Assembly: GCF_041027365.1 (NCBI RefSeq)
Contig: NZ_JBFTEH010000001.1
Span: 1-64,000 of the forward strand
Direction of reading: 5' to 3'
DNA from: VKMB-3413 sp041027365
GTDB lineage: Bacteria; Pseudomonadota; Alphaproteobacteria; Rhizobiales; Rhizobiaceae
DNA: 64,000 bases
The first letter of the stretch is position 1, and every line of letters starts with the position of its first letter. The notes below the pieces were generated by a model. It made no database searches, was not told the origin of the DNA, and saw nothing but the letters and a program-made list of their open reading frames with translations. This document shows, piece after piece, positions 51,044-60,407 of the stretch. The translations under genes and the position numbers were made by a program.

Positions 51044-52438
51044 ATGATCCCGGCGCGCTCCTTTTCCGGCCAGTCCGTCGCCCTGTTCGGTCTCGGAGGA
51101 TCCGGGCTGGCGACGGCGAAGGCGCTGGTCGCCGGCGGGGCGGCGGTCCTCGCCTGTGACGACAATCCGGCAAGCGTCGCCGCGGCGGACGCGGCCGGCA
51201 TCCCGACCGGCGACCTGAAGACTGCGGACTGGTCGGGCTTTTCCGCGCTGATCCTCTCGCCCGGCGTGCCGCTGACCCATCCGAAGCCGCATTGGAGCGT
51301 CGACCTCGCGCGGCTCGCCGGCATCCCGGTGATCGGGGACATCGAGCTGTTCAGCCGTGAGCGGCGGCACGAGGCGTCGCACGCCCCGTTCTGCGCGATC
51401 ACCGGCACCAACGGCAAGTCGACGACGACGGCGCTGATCGCGCATTGCCTGAAGACGGCCGGGCGCGACACCCAGCTCGGCGGCAATATCGGCGTCGCGG
51501 TGATGACGCTCGATCCGATTGCGCCGAAGCGCCACTACGTCGTGGAGTGCTCCTCCTACCAGATCGACCTCGCGCCCTCGATCGAGCCGACCGTCGGGCT
51601 CCTCCTCAACCTGACGCCGGACCATCTCGATCGGCACGGGACGATGAGCAACTACGCCGCGATCAAGGCGCGGCTCGTCGCGGGCTCCGAGGTGGCGGTG
51701 GTCGGCATCGACGACGAACCCTGCCGCCAGATCGCCGACGAACTGCAGTCCGACGGCAGGCAGGTGATCCGGATCTCGCAGGCGAGGGCGGTCGAGGGCG
51801 GCGTCGGCTTCGACGGCAAGGCGATCCGCCGGGACATCGCCGGTGCGGCGCCGGCGGCGTTCGACCTTTCCGACATCGGCTCGCTGCGCGGCCGGCACAA
51901 CGGCCAGAACGCGGCGGCGGCCGTCGCGGCGCTGACCGTGCTCGGGCTGTCCGACGCCGAGATCCGTGCGGGTCTGCAGAGCTTTCCCGGCCTCGTCCAC
52001 CGGATGGAGGAGGTCGGCCGGCGCGGTCCTGTCCTCTTCGTCAACGATTCCAAGGCGACCAATGCGGAGGCCGCGGCGCCGGCGCTGTCGGCCTTCCAGC
52101 GCATCTACTGGATCGCCGGCGGCCTGCCGAAGGAGGGCGGGATCACCTCGCTCGCGCCGTATTTTCCGCGCATCGCCAAGGCGTATCTGATCGGCGAGGC
52201 TGCGCCCGCCTTCGCCGTCACTCTTGGTGAACGAATTCCTTACGAAATCTCTGGCACACTCGCGGTTGCCATAGACCATGCGGCGGCCGACGCCGAGGCA
52301 GCCGGGGAGGAGGCGGTCGTCCTCCTCTCTCCGGCTTGTGCGAGTTTCGACCAGTTTCGCAATTTCGAGGTCAGGGGCGACGCCTTCCGCGAGGCGGTGC
52401 GCGCGCTGCCCGGCCTCCAACCGATCCGCAGGACGTAA
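51044..52438 (+). CDS. murD: UDP-MurNAc-L-alanine:D-glutamate ligase
   Basis: 464-residue Mur ligase adding D-Glu. The Rossmann-like start is SVALFGLGGSGLATAKALVA; the P-loop is ITGTNGKSTTTALI; VVECSSYQIDL and NLTPDHLDRHGTM are MurD-typical; NDSKATNAEAAAPAL is the C-terminal signature. Ten bp after mraY. Confidence 0.96.
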   Translation: MIPARSFSGQSVALFGLGGSGLATAKALVAGGAAVLACDDNPASVAAADAAGIPTGDLKTADWSGFSALILSPGVPLTHPKPHWSVDLARLAGIPVIGDIELFSRERRHEASHAPFCAITGTNGKSTTTALIAHCLKTAGRDTQLGGNIGVAVMTLDPIAPKRHYVVECSSYQIDLAPSIEPTVGLLLNLTPDHLDRHGTMSNYAAIKARLVAGSEVAVVGIDDEPCRQIADELQSDGRQVIRISQARAVEGGVGFDGKAIRRDIAGAAPAAFDLSDIGSLRGRHNGQNAAAAVAALTVLGLSDAEIRAGLQSFPGLVHRMEEVGRRGPVLFVNDSKATNAEAAAPALSAFQRIYWIAGGLPKEGGITSLAPYFPRIAKAYLIGEAAPAFAVTLGERIPYEISGTLAVAIDHAAADAEAAGEEAVVLLSPACASFDQFRNFEVRGDAFREAVRALPGLQPIRRT

Positions 52439-52441
52439 GTG

Positions 52442-53596
52442 ATGAACAGCCGGGCCAAGAACAGCGTGATCAGCGACTGGTGGTGGGGCATCGACAAGTG
52501 GCTGCTCGCAGCCTTCCTGACCCTGCTCGTCGGCGGCCTCGTCCTCTCCTTCGCGGCGAGTCCGCCGGTCGCCGAGCGGATCGGGCTCGAACCGTTCCAC
52601 TTCGTCAAGCGCCATGCCGCCTTCCTCGTCCCGTCCGCAGTGGTGATGTTCGGCTGTTCGCTGCTCACCCCGAAGCAGGTGCGCCGCGTCTCGCTCGCCG
52701 GGCTCGGCCTTGCGCTGGTCCTGATGGTGGCGGCGCTGTTCTTCGGCACGGAGATCAAGGGCGCAAGGCGCTGGGTCGATTTCGGGCCGCTCGACATCCA
52801 GCCCTCCGAATTCATGAAGCCGTTCTTCGTGGTGATCTGCGCCTGGCTGTTCTCCGAGAAGGCCCGTCGGCCGGAAATCCCCGGCAACCTCTTCGCGCTG
52901 ATCCTCCTGCTCGTCGTCGTCGCGCTGCTCGTCGCCCAGCCGGATCTCGGGCAGACCATCCTGACGACGGCCGTCTGGGGCGCGCTGTTCTTCATGGCGG
53001 GGATGCCATGGCTGTGGATCGTGGTCCTCGGCGCCTTCGGCGTCGCCGGCATCTCCGGCGCCTATTTCGTCTTCCCGCATGTCGCCAGCCGCATCAACCG
53101 CTTCTGGACCGGCGAGGGCGACACCTACCAGACCGACACGGCGCGCGAGGCGATCATGCATGGCGGCTGGCTCGGCCAGGGGCCGGGCGAGGGGACGGTG
53201 AAGCGCATGCTGCCCGACAGCCACACCGACTTCGCCTTCGCCGTTCTCGCCGAGGAATACGGCATCATCGCCTGCATCATCCTCGCGTCGATCTTCGCCT
53301 TCATCGTCCTGCGCGGGCTTTCGGTGGCGCTCGAGCAGCGGGACGTCTCGACCCGGCTGTCGATCTGCGGCCTGGTCTTCCTGTTCGGCCTGCAGTCGAT
53401 CATCAACATGGCGGTGAACCTGCAGCTGATGCCGGCCAAGGGCATGACGCTGCCGTTCATCTCCTATGGCGGCTCGTCGATGCTGGCGGTCGCCATGGCC
53501 GCCGGCTTCGTCCTGGCGCTCACCCGAAAGCGGCCGGAGAACCGCTCCTACACCGATCATCTCGTCCAGCGCACGGCGGTGCTGCACGGAGTGTGA
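52442..53596 (+). CDS. ftsW: Septal peptidoglycan polymerase FtsW
   Basis: 384-residue SEDS glycosyltransferase with about ten membrane helices, partner of FtsI. Conserved text: GARRWVDFGPLDIQPSEFMK, LLVAQPDLGQTIL, TDFAFAVLAEEYG, AVNLQLMPAKGMTLPFISYG (SEDS signature with the conserved PxxG loops). The ATG at 52442 is three bases after the murD stop; a GTG just before it is also possible. Confidence 0.95.
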   Translation: MNSRAKNSVISDWWWGIDKWLLAAFLTLLVGGLVLSFAASPPVAERIGLEPFHFVKRHAAFLVPSAVVMFGCSLLTPKQVRRVSLAGLGLALVLMVAALFFGTEIKGARRWVDFGPLDIQPSEFMKPFFVVICAWLFSEKARRPEIPGNLFALILLLVVVALLVAQPDLGQTILTTAVWGALFFMAGMPWLWIVVLGAFGVAGISGAYFVFPHVASRINRFWTGEGDTYQTDTAREAIMHGGWLGQGPGEGTVKRMLPDSHTDFAFAVLAEEYGIIACIILASIFAFIVLRGLSVALEQRDVSTRLSICGLVFLFGLQSIINMAVNLQLMPAKGMTLPFISYGGSSMLAVAMAAGFVLALTRKRPENRSYTDHLVQRTAVLHGV

Positions 53597-53600
53597 AGCG

Positions 53601-53896
<296 letters not shown>

Positions 53897-53900
<4 letters not shown>

Positions 53901-54040
53901 ACACGTTCGAGATTTTGATGCTGGCATTGGTGACGCCCGTAAGTGCTCTGCTCATCGCGCTCTGGGTCAGTCATGAGTCCCGCAAGATCACCGAGCAGGC
54001 CCATGCGCGGGCTCGTGCGCAGCAGATGAAGCATCGCTGA
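53897..54040 (+). CDS. Very small single-helix membrane protein
   Basis: 47 residues: MNTFEILMLALVTPVSALLI and the remainder ALWVSHESRKITEQAHARAR form one membrane helix followed by a basic, helical cytoplasmic tail. Its ATG overlaps the stop of the preceding gene (ATGA), strong support for expression. No family recognised. murG starts 174 bp later; that gap shows nothing clear. Confidence 0.68.
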
Positions 54041-54214
54041 CGGCACCTCGCAGTCACCAGAACCGACGCCGACGCGGTGTCGACGCCCGGGGAGATCAGG
54101 GTGCGCCGAGGTCGGACGCGGCCCGCAGGATGCGTCGCGGCCGATCCGCCGGAGCCAACCCGGTAGCCGCTGTCCGGCATCGCCGTTTCGTTTCGCCGCC
54201 TATCTTGGGAGCCC

Positions 54215-55315
54215 ATGACCACGATTCTCCTCGCTGCCGGCGGCACCGGCGGGCATCTCTTTCCGGCCGAAGCGCTGGCGCATGAACTCCTTGCGCGCGG
54301 CTTCTCGGTCGAACTCGTCACCGACGAGCGGGCGGGCCGCTTTGCCGAGCGCTTTCCGGTGCCGGCGGTGCATCACGTGCGTTCGGCGACCTTCGGCTCG
54401 AAGAACCCGGTCGCCATGGCGTCCTCGCTGTGGACGCTGTGGCGCGGGTTCCGCGAGGCCGGCGCGCTGGTGCGCAAGTTGCGGCCGGCGGTGGTCGTCG
54501 GCTTCGGCGGCTATCCGACCGTGCCGCCGCTGATGGCGGCGATCCGCGCCGGGCGCCCGACGCTGATCCACGAGCAGAACGCGGTGATGGGCCGCGCCAA
54601 CAAGTTCCTGGCGAGGCGCGTCGACAGGATCGCCGCCGGCATCCCGCAGGACGGTGCGGATCCCGCCTTTGCCGGCAAGATCACCGTCACCGGCAATCCG
54701 GTTCGCCCGCCGGTGCTGGAGGCCGCGAAGACGCCCTATGCGGCGCCGCAGCCGGATGGCCCGTTCCGGCTCGTCGTCTTCGGTGGCAGCCAGGGCGCGC
54801 AGTTCTTCTCGGACGCCATCCCGCAGGCGATCGACCGCCTGCCGGGGGATCTGCGCCGCCGGCTCGTCGTCACCCAGCAGGCCCGGACCGACGACGAAGC
54901 GCGGGTCCGCGCCTTCTATGCCGAGCGCGGCATCGAAGCCGATGTCGCACCCTTCTTCGCCGATATGGCGGGCCGCATCGGCGCGGCGCATCTCGTCGTC
55001 AGCCGCTCCGGCGCCTCGACGGTCTCCGAGATCGCGGTGATCGGGCGCCCGGCGATCCTGGTGCCTTACCCCTACGCCCTCGACCACGACCAGGCGGCGA
55101 ACGCGGCGCGGCTGGAGGCGGCCGGCGGCTGCGTCGTCGCACGGCAGTCGGACCTCTCGCCCGAGCGGCTGGCGGGGCTGATCGCCGACATCGCCGCCGA
55201 TCCCGCGAAGGCCGAGGCGATGGCCACCGCCGCGCGCTCGACCGGCATCGCCAATGCCGCCGCCTTGCTTGCCGATCTGGTTGCGTCTATGCCCCGGGCC
55301 GACGAAACCGCCTGA
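54215..55315 (+). CDS. murG: Lipid II synthase MurG
   Basis: 366-residue peripheral membrane GT-B glycosyltransferase that adds GlcNAc to lipid I. Hallmarks: ILLAAGGTGGHLFPAEALA, VVVGFGGYPTVPPLMAA, HEQNAVMGRANKFLA, FGGSQGAQFFSDAIPQA, SRSGASTVSEIAVIGRPAIL and LVPYPYALDHDQAANA. GGGAG lies five bases before the ATG. Confidence 0.97.
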   Translation: MTTILLAAGGTGGHLFPAEALAHELLARGFSVELVTDERAGRFAERFPVPAVHHVRSATFGSKNPVAMASSLWTLWRGFREAGALVRKLRPAVVVGFGGYPTVPPLMAAIRAGRPTLIHEQNAVMGRANKFLARRVDRIAAGIPQDGADPAFAGKITVTGNPVRPPVLEAAKTPYAAPQPDGPFRLVVFGGSQGAQFFSDAIPQAIDRLPGDLRRRLVVTQQARTDDEARVRAFYAERGIEADVAPFFADMAGRIGAAHLVVSRSGASTVSEIAVIGRPAILVPYPYALDHDQAANAARLEAAGGCVVARQSDLSPERLAGLIADIAADPAKAEAMATAARSTGIANAAALLADLVASMPRADETA

Positions 55316-55344
55316 TTTTGCATGTCTACGAGGAGGGTGCGGCC

Positions 55345-56763
55345 ATGAAGATGCCGCCGAACATCGGACCGGTCCACTTCATCGGGATCGGCGGCATCGG
55401 GATGAGCGGCATCGCCGAGGTGCTGGTCAATCTCGGCTACAAGGTGCAGGGGTCCGACCAGTCGGAAAACGCCAACGTCCAGCGGTTGCGCGAGAAGGGC
55501 GTCGGCATCTCCATCGGCCATGCGGCGGAAAATCTCGGGTCTGCCGAAGTCGTGGTCGTCTCGACCGCGATCCGGCGTTCCAATCCCGAACTCGTCGCCG
55601 CCCGCGAGCGGCTGCTGCCGATCGTGCGCCGGGCCGAGATGCTGGCCGAACTCATGCGCTTCCGCCAGGCGATCGCCGTCGGCGGCACGCATGGCAAGAC
55701 CACGACGACGTCCATGGTCGCGTCACTGCTCGACGCCGGCGGCTTCGACCCGACCGTCGTCAACGGCGGCATCATCAACGCTTACGGAACCAACGCCCGT
55801 ATGGGCAAGGGCGACTGGATGGTGGTCGAGGCCGACGAGAGCGACGGCACCTTCCTGAAGCTGCCCGCCGACGTCGCGATCGTCACCAACATCGATCCCG
55901 AGCACCTCGACCATTACGGCACCTTCGAAAAGGTCCAGGACGCCTTCCTGACCTTCGTCGAGAACGTTCCCTTCTACGGCTTCGCCGTGATGTGCCTCGA
56001 CCATCCCGTGGTCCAGACGGTGGTCTCGAAGATCGAGGACCGCCGGGTGATCACCTATGGCGAGACGATCCAGGCGGACGCCCGCTTCACCGACGTCACC
56101 TTCGAGCCCGGCAAGTCGCGCTTCAACGTCACCATCCGCGACCGCGTCTCCGGTGCGACCGAGACGATCGACGGTCTCGAACTGCCGATGCCGGGGCGCC
56201 ACAACGTCTCCAACGCCACCGCCGCAATCGCCGTCGCCCATCGCCTCGGCATCTCGGCCGACGACATCCGCAAGGGGCTCGCCGGCTTCGGCGGCGTCAA
56301 GCGGCGCTTCACCCTGACCGGGGTCGCCGACGGCGTCGCGGTCTATGACGACTACGGCCACCACCCGGTCGAGATCCGCGCCGTGCTCTCCGCGGCGCGC
56401 TCCTCGGCGACGGGCCGTGTCGTCGCCGTCGTCCAGCCGCATCGCTACACGCGCCTCCAGGCGCTGTTCCCGGACTTCGCCGCCTGCTTCAACGACGCCG
56501 ACACGGTCATCGTCGCGCCGGTCTATGCGGCGGGCGAAGACCCGATCGAGTTCGTGAACTCCGAGATGCTGGTCGAGCGGCTGAAGCTCGGCGGCCATCG
56601 CGACGCAAGGCTGATCGACGGGCCGGAGGAACTGGCGCCGCTGATCCGGCGCATCGCCGAGCCGGGCGACATGGTCGTCTGCCTCGGCGCCGGCTCGATC
56701 ACGCAATGGGCCTATGCCCTGCCGAAGCAGCTGAAAGCGCTCGCCGCCGAGAGCGGATCCTGA
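55345..56763 (+). CDS. murC: UDP-MurNAc:L-alanine ligase
   Basis: 472-residue first Mur ligase of the pentapeptide pathway. HFIGIGGIGMSGIAEVLVNL, VGGTHGKTTTTSM (P-loop), VEADESDGTFLKL, NIDPEHLDHYGTF and YDDYGHHPVEIRAVL with VQPHRYTRLQAL are characteristic. The GAGGAGGGTGC before the ATG at 55345 fixes the start; the open frame upstream is the murG shadow. Confidence 0.97.
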   Translation: MKMPPNIGPVHFIGIGGIGMSGIAEVLVNLGYKVQGSDQSENANVQRLREKGVGISIGHAAENLGSAEVVVVSTAIRRSNPELVAARERLLPIVRRAEMLAELMRFRQAIAVGGTHGKTTTTSMVASLLDAGGFDPTVVNGGIINAYGTNARMGKGDWMVVEADESDGTFLKLPADVAIVTNIDPEHLDHYGTFEKVQDAFLTFVENVPFYGFAVMCLDHPVVQTVVSKIEDRRVITYGETIQADARFTDVTFEPGKSRFNVTIRDRVSGATETIDGLELPMPGRHNVSNATAAIAVAHRLGISADDIRKGLAGFGGVKRRFTLTGVADGVAVYDDYGHHPVEIRAVLSAARSSATGRVVAVVQPHRYTRLQALFPDFAACFNDADTVIVAPVYAAGEDPIEFVNSEMLVERLKLGGHRDARLIDGPEELAPLIRRIAEPGDMVVCLGAGSITQWAYALPKQLKALAAESGS

Positions 56764-57722
56764 TGGTTGACGGCGCGGCGCTGCTGAAGCGGCTGGGCGA
56801 CCGGCTGGCCGGTATCCGGGGCCGGCTGACGCCGGACGCCGGCATGGACAAGATCACCTGGTTCCGCGTCGGCGGCCCGGCCGAACTCCTGTTCCAGCCG
56901 GCCGACGAGGAAGACCTTTCGGCATTCCTGCGGGCTCTTCCCGAGGAAATTCCGGTCCTGCCGGTCGGCATCGGCTCCAACCTCCTGGTGCGCGACGGCG
57001 GCATCGAAGGCGTCGTGATCCGCCTGTCGGCCAGGGGCTTCGGCTTCGTCGAACAGGTTGGGGACATGGCCTTGCGGGCGGGCGCCGCGATCCCCGACAA
57101 GCGCCTTGCGGCGGCGGCGCTGGAGGCCGGCATCGGCGGCTTCCATTTCTACCACGGCATCCCGGGCGGGCTCGGCGGGGCGCTGCGGATGAATGCCGGC
57201 GCCAACGGCGTCGAGACGCGCGAGCGCGTCGTCGAGGTGCGGGCGCTGGACCGCCGCGGCGAGCTGCACGTCCTCACCAATGCCGACATGGGCTACAGCT
57301 ACCGCCATTCCTCGGCGCCGGACGGCCTGATCTTCACCTCCGCCGTCTTCGACGGCGTGCGTGCCGAGCGCGCCGACATCCAGGCGGCGATGGATGCCGT
57401 CCAGCATCACCGCGAGACCGTCCAGCCGGTGCGCGAGAAGACCGGCGGCTCGACCTTCAAGAACCCCGAGGGTAGCTCGGCCTGGAAGGAAATCGACAAG
57501 GCCGGCTGCCGCGGCTTCAGGATCGGCGGCGCCGAGATGTCGACGATGCACTGCAACTTCATGATCAATACGGGCGATGCCACCGGCTTCGACCTCGAGA
57601 GCCTCGGCGAGACCGTGCGGGCCCGCGTCTTCGAGACGTCGGGCATCCTCCTCGACTGGGAGATCAAGCGGCTCGGCCAGTTCGCCGAGGGACGCGCCGT
57701 GGAGCCCTTCGCGCCGCACTGA
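56763..57722 (+). CDS. murB: UDP-N-acetylenolpyruvoylglucosamine reductase
   Basis: 319-residue FAD enzyme that reduces the enolpyruvyl product of MurA to UDP-MurNAc. FAD-binding blocks: WFRVGGPAELLFQPADEEDL, LPVGIGSNLLVRDGGIEGVV, IPGGLGGALRMNAGANG; GYSYRHSS and GSTFKNPEG follow (catalytic Ser in the latter). No long insert before the C-terminus, so it is the short type. Overlaps murC by one base. The canonical next gene, ddl, is displaced by 2.7 kb. Confidence 0.95.
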   Translation: MVDGAALLKRLGDRLAGIRGRLTPDAGMDKITWFRVGGPAELLFQPADEEDLSAFLRALPEEIPVLPVGIGSNLLVRDGGIEGVVIRLSARGFGFVEQVGDMALRAGAAIPDKRLAAAALEAGIGGFHFYHGIPGGLGGALRMNAGANGVETRERVVEVRALDRRGELHVLTNADMGYSYRHSSAPDGLIFTSAVFDGVRAERADIQAAMDAVQHHRETVQPVREKTGGSTFKNPEGSSAWKEIDKAGCRGFRIGGAEMSTMHCNFMINTGDATGFDLESLGETVRARVFETSGILLDWEIKRLGQFAEGRAVEPFAPH

Positions 57723-57788
57723 GCCGTGCCGGGCAGGGCGCGGCGGACGCCGTCTCGCCTGCCGCCGGCGCGTTCGGGCCGCCGGGGA

Positions 57789-58397
57789 TCACGGATGGGC
57801 CGCCGCATGCTCTTCGCGCGCCGCCGTCCACACCTCGCGTGCGGCATCCGCGTTCAGGGCGGCGATGGCGAGGCCGACGATCAGGTCCGGCCATGCCGAC
57901 CGCCAGAGGAACGCCGTGACGAGCCCCGCCGCGATGATGGCGATGTTCGCCAGCACGTCGTTTCGCGCCGAGAGAAAGGCCGCACGCGTCAGGCTGCCGC
58001 CGTGGGTCCGGTAGCGTGCCAGCATGTAGGCGCAGGCGAAATTGACGATGCCGGCCCCGGCGCCGGTCAGGATCAGCAGGCCCGGATCGGGCGCCACCGG
58101 CACGTTGAACTTTTCCCAGGCCGTCCAGAGCGTGGCCGCGGCCGGGAAGAGAAGGATGGCCGCCAGCGCCATGCCGACCCGCGCCCGGTGCTTGAGGCTC
58201 CAGCCGAGCGCGGCGAAGATCAAGAGGTTGACCGAGGCGTCTTCGAGGAAGTCGACGCTGTCGGCGAAGAGCGACACCGACCCGATCGCCAGGGCGACGG
58301 CGAATTCCACACCGAAATAGCCGAGGTTCAGGAGTGCGACGAGACGCACGATGCGGCGCAGAGCTGCGTCGGTCGTTGGGATTGGATCTGATGACAT
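57789..58397 (-). CDS. Cation diffusion facilitator-like metal exporter
   Basis: 202-residue membrane protein with about five or six helices. VALAIGSVSLFADSVDFLED is the CDF helix-II motif with an Asp pair; ARNDVLANIAIIAAGLVTA resembles the matching helix-V metal site. It is shorter than classic CzcD (about 300) and lacks a His-rich loop and the C-terminal cytoplasmic domain. The ATG at 58395-58397 has GGAAAGAG upstream. It diverges from rcnR across only 76 bp, so the operator there probably controls it as well. Confidence 0.78.
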   Translation of the reverse strand: MSSDPIPTTDAALRRIVRLVALLNLGYFGVEFAVALAIGSVSLFADSVDFLEDASVNLLIFAALGWSLKHRARVGMALAAILLFPAAATLWTAWEKFNVPVAPDPGLLILTGAGAGIVNFACAYMLARYRTHGGSLTRAAFLSARNDVLANIAIIAAGLVTAFLWRSAWPDLIVGLAIAALNADAAREVWTAAREEHAAAHP

Positions 58398-58440
58398 CTC
58401 TTTCCGTACCACATTCGGATTATCGCGTAGCCTAACATAA

Positions 58441-58462
58441 CCCCCCACCCTATAATGGTGGG
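58441..58462. promoter_or_regulatory. RcnR-type operator around a TATAAT -10 box
   Basis: A six-C tract (58441-58446) opens an inverted repeat CCCACC (58444-58449)/GGTGGG (58457-58462) whose centre contains a perfect TATAAT (58451-58456). RcnR/CsoR-family sites have a G/C-tract core, so repression by blocking this -10 box is likely. No good -35 box is present. Confidence 0.6.
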
Positions 58463-58473
58463 AAGGAGACGCC

Positions 58474-58746
58474 ATGCATACCATCAAGGAGAAGGCCCGG
58501 CTCATCGCCCGCGTGCGCCGCATCAAGGGGCAGGCGGAGGCCTTGGAACGCGCTCTGGAGGCGGAGATCGGCTGTGGCGACGTGCTGATGCTCGTGGCCT
58601 CGATGCGCGGCGCGGTGAATGGGCTGACCGCCGAGGTCATGGAAGATCATATCCGTCACCACATCGTCGATCCCGACAAGGAAGATTCGCCGCAGGCGAC
58701 GGGTGCGGCGGAACTGATCGACGTTCTGCGAACCTACATCAAGTAG
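58474..58746 (+). CDS. rcnR: Nickel/cobalt-responsive repressor RcnR
   Basis: 90-residue all-helical CsoR-family repressor. The E. coli RcnR ligand set is preserved with a one-residue offset: His2, Cys34, His59 and His63 (MHTIKEK; EIGCGD; EDHIRHHIV). Presence of all four distinguishes it from FrmR, which lacks the last His. ALERALEAE and RGAVNGLTAEVMEDH are the family helices. It sits directly before rcnA. Confidence 0.9.
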   Translation: MHTIKEKARLIARVRRIKGQAEALERALEAEIGCGDVLMLVASMRGAVNGLTAEVMEDHIRHHIVDPDKEDSPQATGAAELIDVLRTYIK

Positions 58747-58757
58747 AAAGACCAGCC

Positions 58758-59840
58758 TTGGCTTCCATCACCGATATGCTGCAGCAGGGTTCCACGAATC
58801 TCTGGCTGTTCGTGCCGAGCGCCATCGTTCTCGGCGCGTTGCACGGCATGGAGCCCGGACATTCCAAGACGATGATGGCGGCCTTCATCATCGCGGTGCG
58901 CGGAACGGTGACGCAGGCGGTGCTCCTCGGCCTGTCGGCGACGCTGTCGCATACGGCCGTCGTCTGGCTGGTCGCGCTCGGGGGCCAGTATCTCGGCCGC
59001 AACTGGGGCGGTGAAACCACCGAGCCCTATTTCCAGCTGGCGTCCGCCGTGCTGATCGTCGGCATCGCGGCCTGGATGCTCTCGCGGACGTGGCGCGAGC
59101 AGCACGAGGAGCACGACCACCACCACGGGGACGAGGTGCACCACGTCGCGACCGGCCACGGCACGGTCGCCCTCGAGATCTTCGAGGACGGCGTGCCGCC
59201 GCGCTTCCGCATCCGCTTCGAGACCGGCCGTGCTCATGCCGCTCGCGACGTGACGATCGAGACGGTGAGACCGGACGGGGCATGCCGGGTCTTTGCGATG
59301 CAGGACCATGGCGACTTCCTGGAAAGCGTCGACGAGATCCCCGAACCGCACGCCTTCACCGCCCGGCTGCGCTTTGCCGGGAGCGGCGACGATCAGGTCT
59401 TCTCCCTGGAATTCGCCGAGCACGACCACAGCCACATGAACCTCGGCGACGAGGACGACGCCCATGCGCGCGCGCATGCCGCCGACATCCGGCGCCGGTT
59501 CGCCGGACGATCCGTGACCACGGCGCAGATCGTCCTGTTCGGCCTCACCGGCGGCCTCATCCCCTGTCCGGCCGCGATCACCGTCCTCCTGCTGTGCATC
59601 CAGCTGAAGCAGTTGTCGCTCGGCTTCCTGCTGGTGTTGTGCTTCAGCATCGGCCTCGCCATCACCATGGTGTCGGCCGGGGTGCTGGCCGCGCTCAGCA
59701 TCCGCCACGTCGAAAAGCGCTGGTCGGGCTTTTCGGAATTCGCCCGGCGGGCACCCTATGTCTCCGCCGTGCTGATCTTCTGCGTCGGTCTCTACATGGC
59801 GGGAACCGCCGTCCAGGCACTGCCGCCCGGCGCGTTGTAG
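58758..59840 (+). CDS. rcnA: Nickel/cobalt efflux protein RcnA
   Basis: 360-residue inner-membrane exporter. The N-terminal GALHGMEPGHSKTMMAAFI and ATLSHTAVVWLVALGG are RcnA hallmarks. A long His-rich cytoplasmic loop (EHDHHHGDEVHH; EHDHSHMNLGDEDD) is the metal-handling part. The C-terminal membrane half holds GGLIPCPAAITVLLL. The TTG at 58758 aligns with known RcnA starts; an in-frame ATG at 58776 is the alternative. Co-transcribed with rcnR. Confidence 0.92.
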   Translation: MASITDMLQQGSTNLWLFVPSAIVLGALHGMEPGHSKTMMAAFIIAVRGTVTQAVLLGLSATLSHTAVVWLVALGGQYLGRNWGGETTEPYFQLASAVLIVGIAAWMLSRTWREQHEEHDHHHGDEVHHVATGHGTVALEIFEDGVPPRFRIRFETGRAHAARDVTIETVRPDGACRVFAMQDHGDFLESVDEIPEPHAFTARLRFAGSGDDQVFSLEFAEHDHSHMNLGDEDDAHARAHAADIRRRFAGRSVTTAQIVLFGLTGGLIPCPAAITVLLLCIQLKQLSLGFLLVLCFSIGLAITMVSAGVLAALSIRHVEKRWSGFSEFARRAPYVSAVLIFCVGLYMAGTAVQALPPGAL

Positions 59841-59852
59841 GGGCAGGAGACG

Positions 59853-60176
59853 ATGCTGACCGTCCTGGCCTATGCCGGCGCGGCCATCGCCGAGATCGCC
59901 GGATGCTTTTCGTTCTTCGCCTGGCTGCGCCTCGGCAGGTCGGCGCTCTGGCTCGCGCCGGGCATGGTCTCTCTGGCGCTCTTCGCCTGGCTGCTGACGC
60001 TGGTGGACAGCGACGCGGCCGGACGGACCTATGCGGCCTACGGCGGCATCTACATCACCGCGTCCATCCTCTGGCTCTGGCTGGTCGAAGAGCAGCGACC
60101 CGACCGATGGGACATCGCAGGCGCGATCCTCTGCATCGCCGGAGCGGCCGTCGTTCTGGTCGGCCACCGCTCCTGA
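59853..60176 (+). CDS. YnfA family (UPF0060) membrane protein
   Basis: 107 residues, four short membrane helices: YAGAAIAEIAGCFSFFAWLR, LAPGMVSLALFAWLLTL, AAYGGIYITASILWLWLVE and RWDIAGAILCIAGAAVVLVG. RTYAAYGGIYI is the UPF0060 signature, related to small multidrug resistance-type transporters. Function uncertain. It follows rcnA by 12 bp and closes the inserted block. Confidence 0.88.
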   Translation: MLTVLAYAGAAIAEIAGCFSFFAWLRLGRSALWLAPGMVSLALFAWLLTLVDSDAAGRTYAAYGGIYITASILWLWLVEEQRPDRWDIAGAILCIAGAAVVLVGHRS

Positions 60177-60337
60177 CGCCGATGGGAGGCGAGGAGCGCC
60201 GAGCCCTTTCATAGAGGAACGCGGTGCCGCGCTCCTCCGGACCGGAGTGGCAGAAGCGCCACGGCGGTTCGGCTTTTGCCCGCCCGTTCATCTTCCTGCC
60301 GGCACCCTTTCGAATTTCTTGCTTTGGCCACAGTCGG

Positions 60338-60352
60338 TTAACCTCTGTTTAA
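60338..60352 (+). promoter_or_regulatory. CtrA box before ddl
   Basis: Perfect TTAA-N7-TTAA (60338-60341, 60349-60352), followed by CC as in the extended consensus, 55 bases before the ddl start and right after the inserted metal block. It marks a separate cell-cycle-controlled promoter for ddl-ftsQ-ftsA. The 231-bp gap has no gene. Confidence 0.6.
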
Positions 60353-60407
60353 CCATCGGCCTGCGATGAATGACGAAACCCTCTCTTGCGGACGGGAACG
60401 GGCAGAG

